From Ga0077527 sp049433545 (lineage in GTDB: Bacteria > Pseudomonadota > Gammaproteobacteria > Burkholderiales > SG8-41), in NCBI GenBank assembly GCA_049433545.1, contig JBMTEY010000136.1:1-6461 (forward strand): DNA of 6,461 nt, read 5' to 3'. The notes beneath the pieces are model-generated. The model had not been told where the DNA came from and ran no database searches. It was given only the letters and a program-made list of their open reading frames with translations. Positions 5,448 through 6,461 of the stretch are shown here, piece after piece. A program made the position numbers and the translations under genes. Every line of letters starts with the position of its first letter. Within the stretch, counting starts at the first letter, position 1.

Positions 5448-5487
5448 ACCGGCATCACCCGGTCCCGCCACGGGACCGGGCGGTTTT
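5446..5487 (+). terminator. Intrinsic terminator shared by convergent genes
   Basis: A perfect 10-bp stem CCCGGTCCCG (5458-5467) / CGGGACCGGG (5471-5480) with loop CCA is followed by CGGTTTT. An outer pairing AAACCG (5446-5451) / CGGTTT (5481-5486) adds to it across a 6-nt bulge. It begins inside the stop codon of the winged-helix gene. On the opposite strand the same stem is followed by a weaker T-rich stretch, so it may also serve the convergent dehydrogenase gene, whose stop codon (5486-5488) lies at its edge. Confidence 0.85.
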
Positions 5488-6397
5488 AATGCTGGCGTTG
5501 CGTTTTTCCTGACCCCGCCCTGTCTCCGGCCACTAGGCGCACCACATCGGCGCCGTTGCGCGAGTGTGCACGGCCCTGCTCCGGCGTTTCACCCCCAAGT
5601 TCGGTGTGTCCGACGAAGTCACAGATTTCGGCGATGCCGTCGAACACTTTCGAGGTAATGCCCGAGGCCGCCATGGTCTTCGCCACCTCGTTCATCTCCG
5701 GCACCCAGCGATAGGCCTTCGGCGGCATGATCGCCAGTTGGCCCATGACCCACTTGTGGATTTCGCTGCGCGGCCCCTCGCGCACGTCGCGTTCCAGCAG
5801 TTCATGCACGCCCAGCCGCTGCGCCGCGACCATCACCTCCAGCCACAGCGCCTGGGTACCCTTGGTCAGAGCGCCCGAGCACATCTTCAGTGCGCTGGCA
5901 TCGCCGATACGTGCGCTCACAATCTGCACCTTCAGCTGCGGTCCAGCGATTTGCTCCAGCTCATGAGCGTCCGGCCCTGACACATAAAGGGCGATCTTCG
6001 CGTTGCCGCGCGGCGGCGGGCCGATGATGCCGGCATCGACGAAAGCGCCGCCGGCCTGTTCGACCAAGTCCGCGATTTCGATTGTGGTGGTCGGCGCAAC
6101 GGCATTGCAGTCGACGATCAGCGTTTTGTGTTTCCCGAAGCGGATTGCCTCTGCCGCCTGTTTGCCGAAGGCAAACGCCGCGCCGGGATCCATCACCGAG
6201 AACACGGCATCGCACTCCGCAACCAGCCGCGCGATGGAACCGACATCCGTAATGCCCGCCTCGCCCGCCAGCCGGCGGCTGCGTTCGCTGCGCCCGTCGA
6301 GGGCAGTGCACACGGTGTAGCCGCGCGCCTGGATCTGCATGGCCACGCCCTGCCCCATGTCGCCAGGCGTCATCAAGCCGATTTTCTTGAACTTCAT
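5486..6397 (-). CDS. NAD(P)-dependent dehydrogenase, 3-hydroxyisobutyrate/6-phosphogluconate dehydrogenase-like with DUF1932-type C-terminal domain
   Basis: This is a cytoplasmic oxidoreductase of the beta-hydroxyacid dehydrogenase superfamily, 303 aa. The N-terminal Rossmann domain begins IGLMTPGDMGQGVA (6-19), a variant dinucleotide-binding glycine motif. After the second strand, DGRSERSRR (34-42) places an Arg-Ser pair where NADP-binding members often have one, so NADPH use is possible. DAGIIGPPPRG (121-131) fits the substrate-binding DxxxxG segment. GDASALKMCSGALTKG (165-180) holds the likely catalytic Lys171. The all-helical C-terminal half (KAYRWVPEMNEVAKTM, 227-242) is DUF1932-like. 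ATG 6397 is chosen over the longer ATG at 6439 because GGAGGAGGT (6409-6401) sits directly before it and the Rossmann motif then begins at residue 6. The last 25 or so residues after ETPEQ look less conserved. The substrate is unknown. Confidence 0.9.
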   Translation of the reverse strand: MKFKKIGLMTPGDMGQGVAMQIQARGYTVCTALDGRSERSRRLAGEAGITDVGSIARLVAECDAVFSVMDPGAAFAFGKQAAEAIRFGKHKTLIVDCNAVAPTTTIEIADLVEQAGGAFVDAGIIGPPPRGNAKIALYVSGPDAHELEQIAGPQLKVQIVSARIGDASALKMCSGALTKGTQALWLEVMVAAQRLGVHELLERDVREGPRSEIHKWVMGQLAIMPPKAYRWVPEMNEVAKTMAASGITSKVFDGIAEICDFVGHTELGGETPEQGRAHSRNGADVVRLVAGDRAGSGKTQRQH

Positions 6398-6409
6398 CGC
6401 ACCTCCTCC
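6398..6409 (-). promoter_or_regulatory. Strong Shine-Dalgarno of the dehydrogenase gene
   Basis: Read on the minus strand, GGAGGAGGT (6409-6401) is highly complementary to the 16S rRNA 3' end, with the GGAGG core 7 nt before ATG 6397. This is the best ribosome site in the window and decides the start. The remaining bases to the edge (6410-6461) hold only a small inverted repeat, ACGCGG (6427-6432) / CCGCGT (6439-6444), and no convincing promoter. Confidence 0.75.
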
Positions 6410-6461
6410 ATTCGCGCCAGCGTAACACGCGGACACCACCGCGTTTGTGCCCGACCGCGAC

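Noticed and set aside
6398..6439. Longer start of the dehydrogenase at 6439 adding 14 residues
   Set aside because: The extension would translate through the GGAGGAGGT ribosome site, and the family's Rossmann motif normally begins a few residues after the start, as it does from 6397.
1..6461. Mobile element, CRISPR array or defence system
   Set aside because: There are no transposase, integrase, regularly spaced repeats, long terminal inverted repeats or nuclease motifs. Composition is even apart from the short AT-rich divergent promoter region.

Overview
The window looks like chromosomal DNA of a GC-rich betaproteobacterium, probably Burkholderiales-like. The evidence is the high G+C coding bias, the orphan Bug/TctC-type periplasmic binding protein (a family greatly expanded in Bordetella, Cupriavidus and relatives), the small winged-helix regulator and the DUF1932-type dehydrogenase. 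This assignment is an inference from gene content, not from a marker gene. I see no rRNA, tRNA, CRISPR array, insertion sequence, integrase or phage gene.

Layout, left to right. (1) The 3' two thirds of a thiolase gene (1-800, +) enters from the left edge and is closed by a clear intrinsic terminator. (2) A regulatory region of about 150 bp with several perfect palindromes precedes a Bug/TctC-family solute-binding protein (991-1962, +), which has its own 11-bp-stem terminator. (3) A TTG-initiated, apparently exported N-formylglutamate amidohydrolase-like protein (2051-2869, +) follows. (4) An AraC-family regulator with an N-terminal cupin-like sensor (2835-3602, -, GTG start) overlaps the previous gene tail to tail by 35 bp. 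It is transcribed divergently from (5) a 12-TM-class MFS transporter (3744-4961, +). The 141-bp gap between them is AT-rich for this window and holds an extended imperfect dyad. (6) A near-consensus extended -10 promoter and a structured leader of about 160 nt precede an 89-aa winged-helix protein (5178-5447, +). (7) Convergent to it is an NAD(P)-dependent 3-hydroxyisobutyrate/6-phosphogluconate dehydrogenase-like protein with a DUF1932-type C-terminal half (5486-6397, -). Its stop codon lies inside the terminator shared by the two genes.

The genes mostly form single-gene transcription units separated by good terminators, so this is not one operon. The only clear functional pair is the AraC regulator with the divergent MFS transporter: the regulator probably senses a small molecule that the transporter moves. 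Thiolase, Bug protein, MFS carrier and dehydrogenase together suggest a region for scavenging organic acids or small carbon compounds, but no shared substrate can be read from the sequence. I found no convincing new multi-gene system. The most interesting points are the structured leader before the winged-helix gene, the dyad between araC and the transporter gene, the palindrome cluster before the Bug gene, and the signal peptide on the formylglutamate amidohydrolase-like protein.
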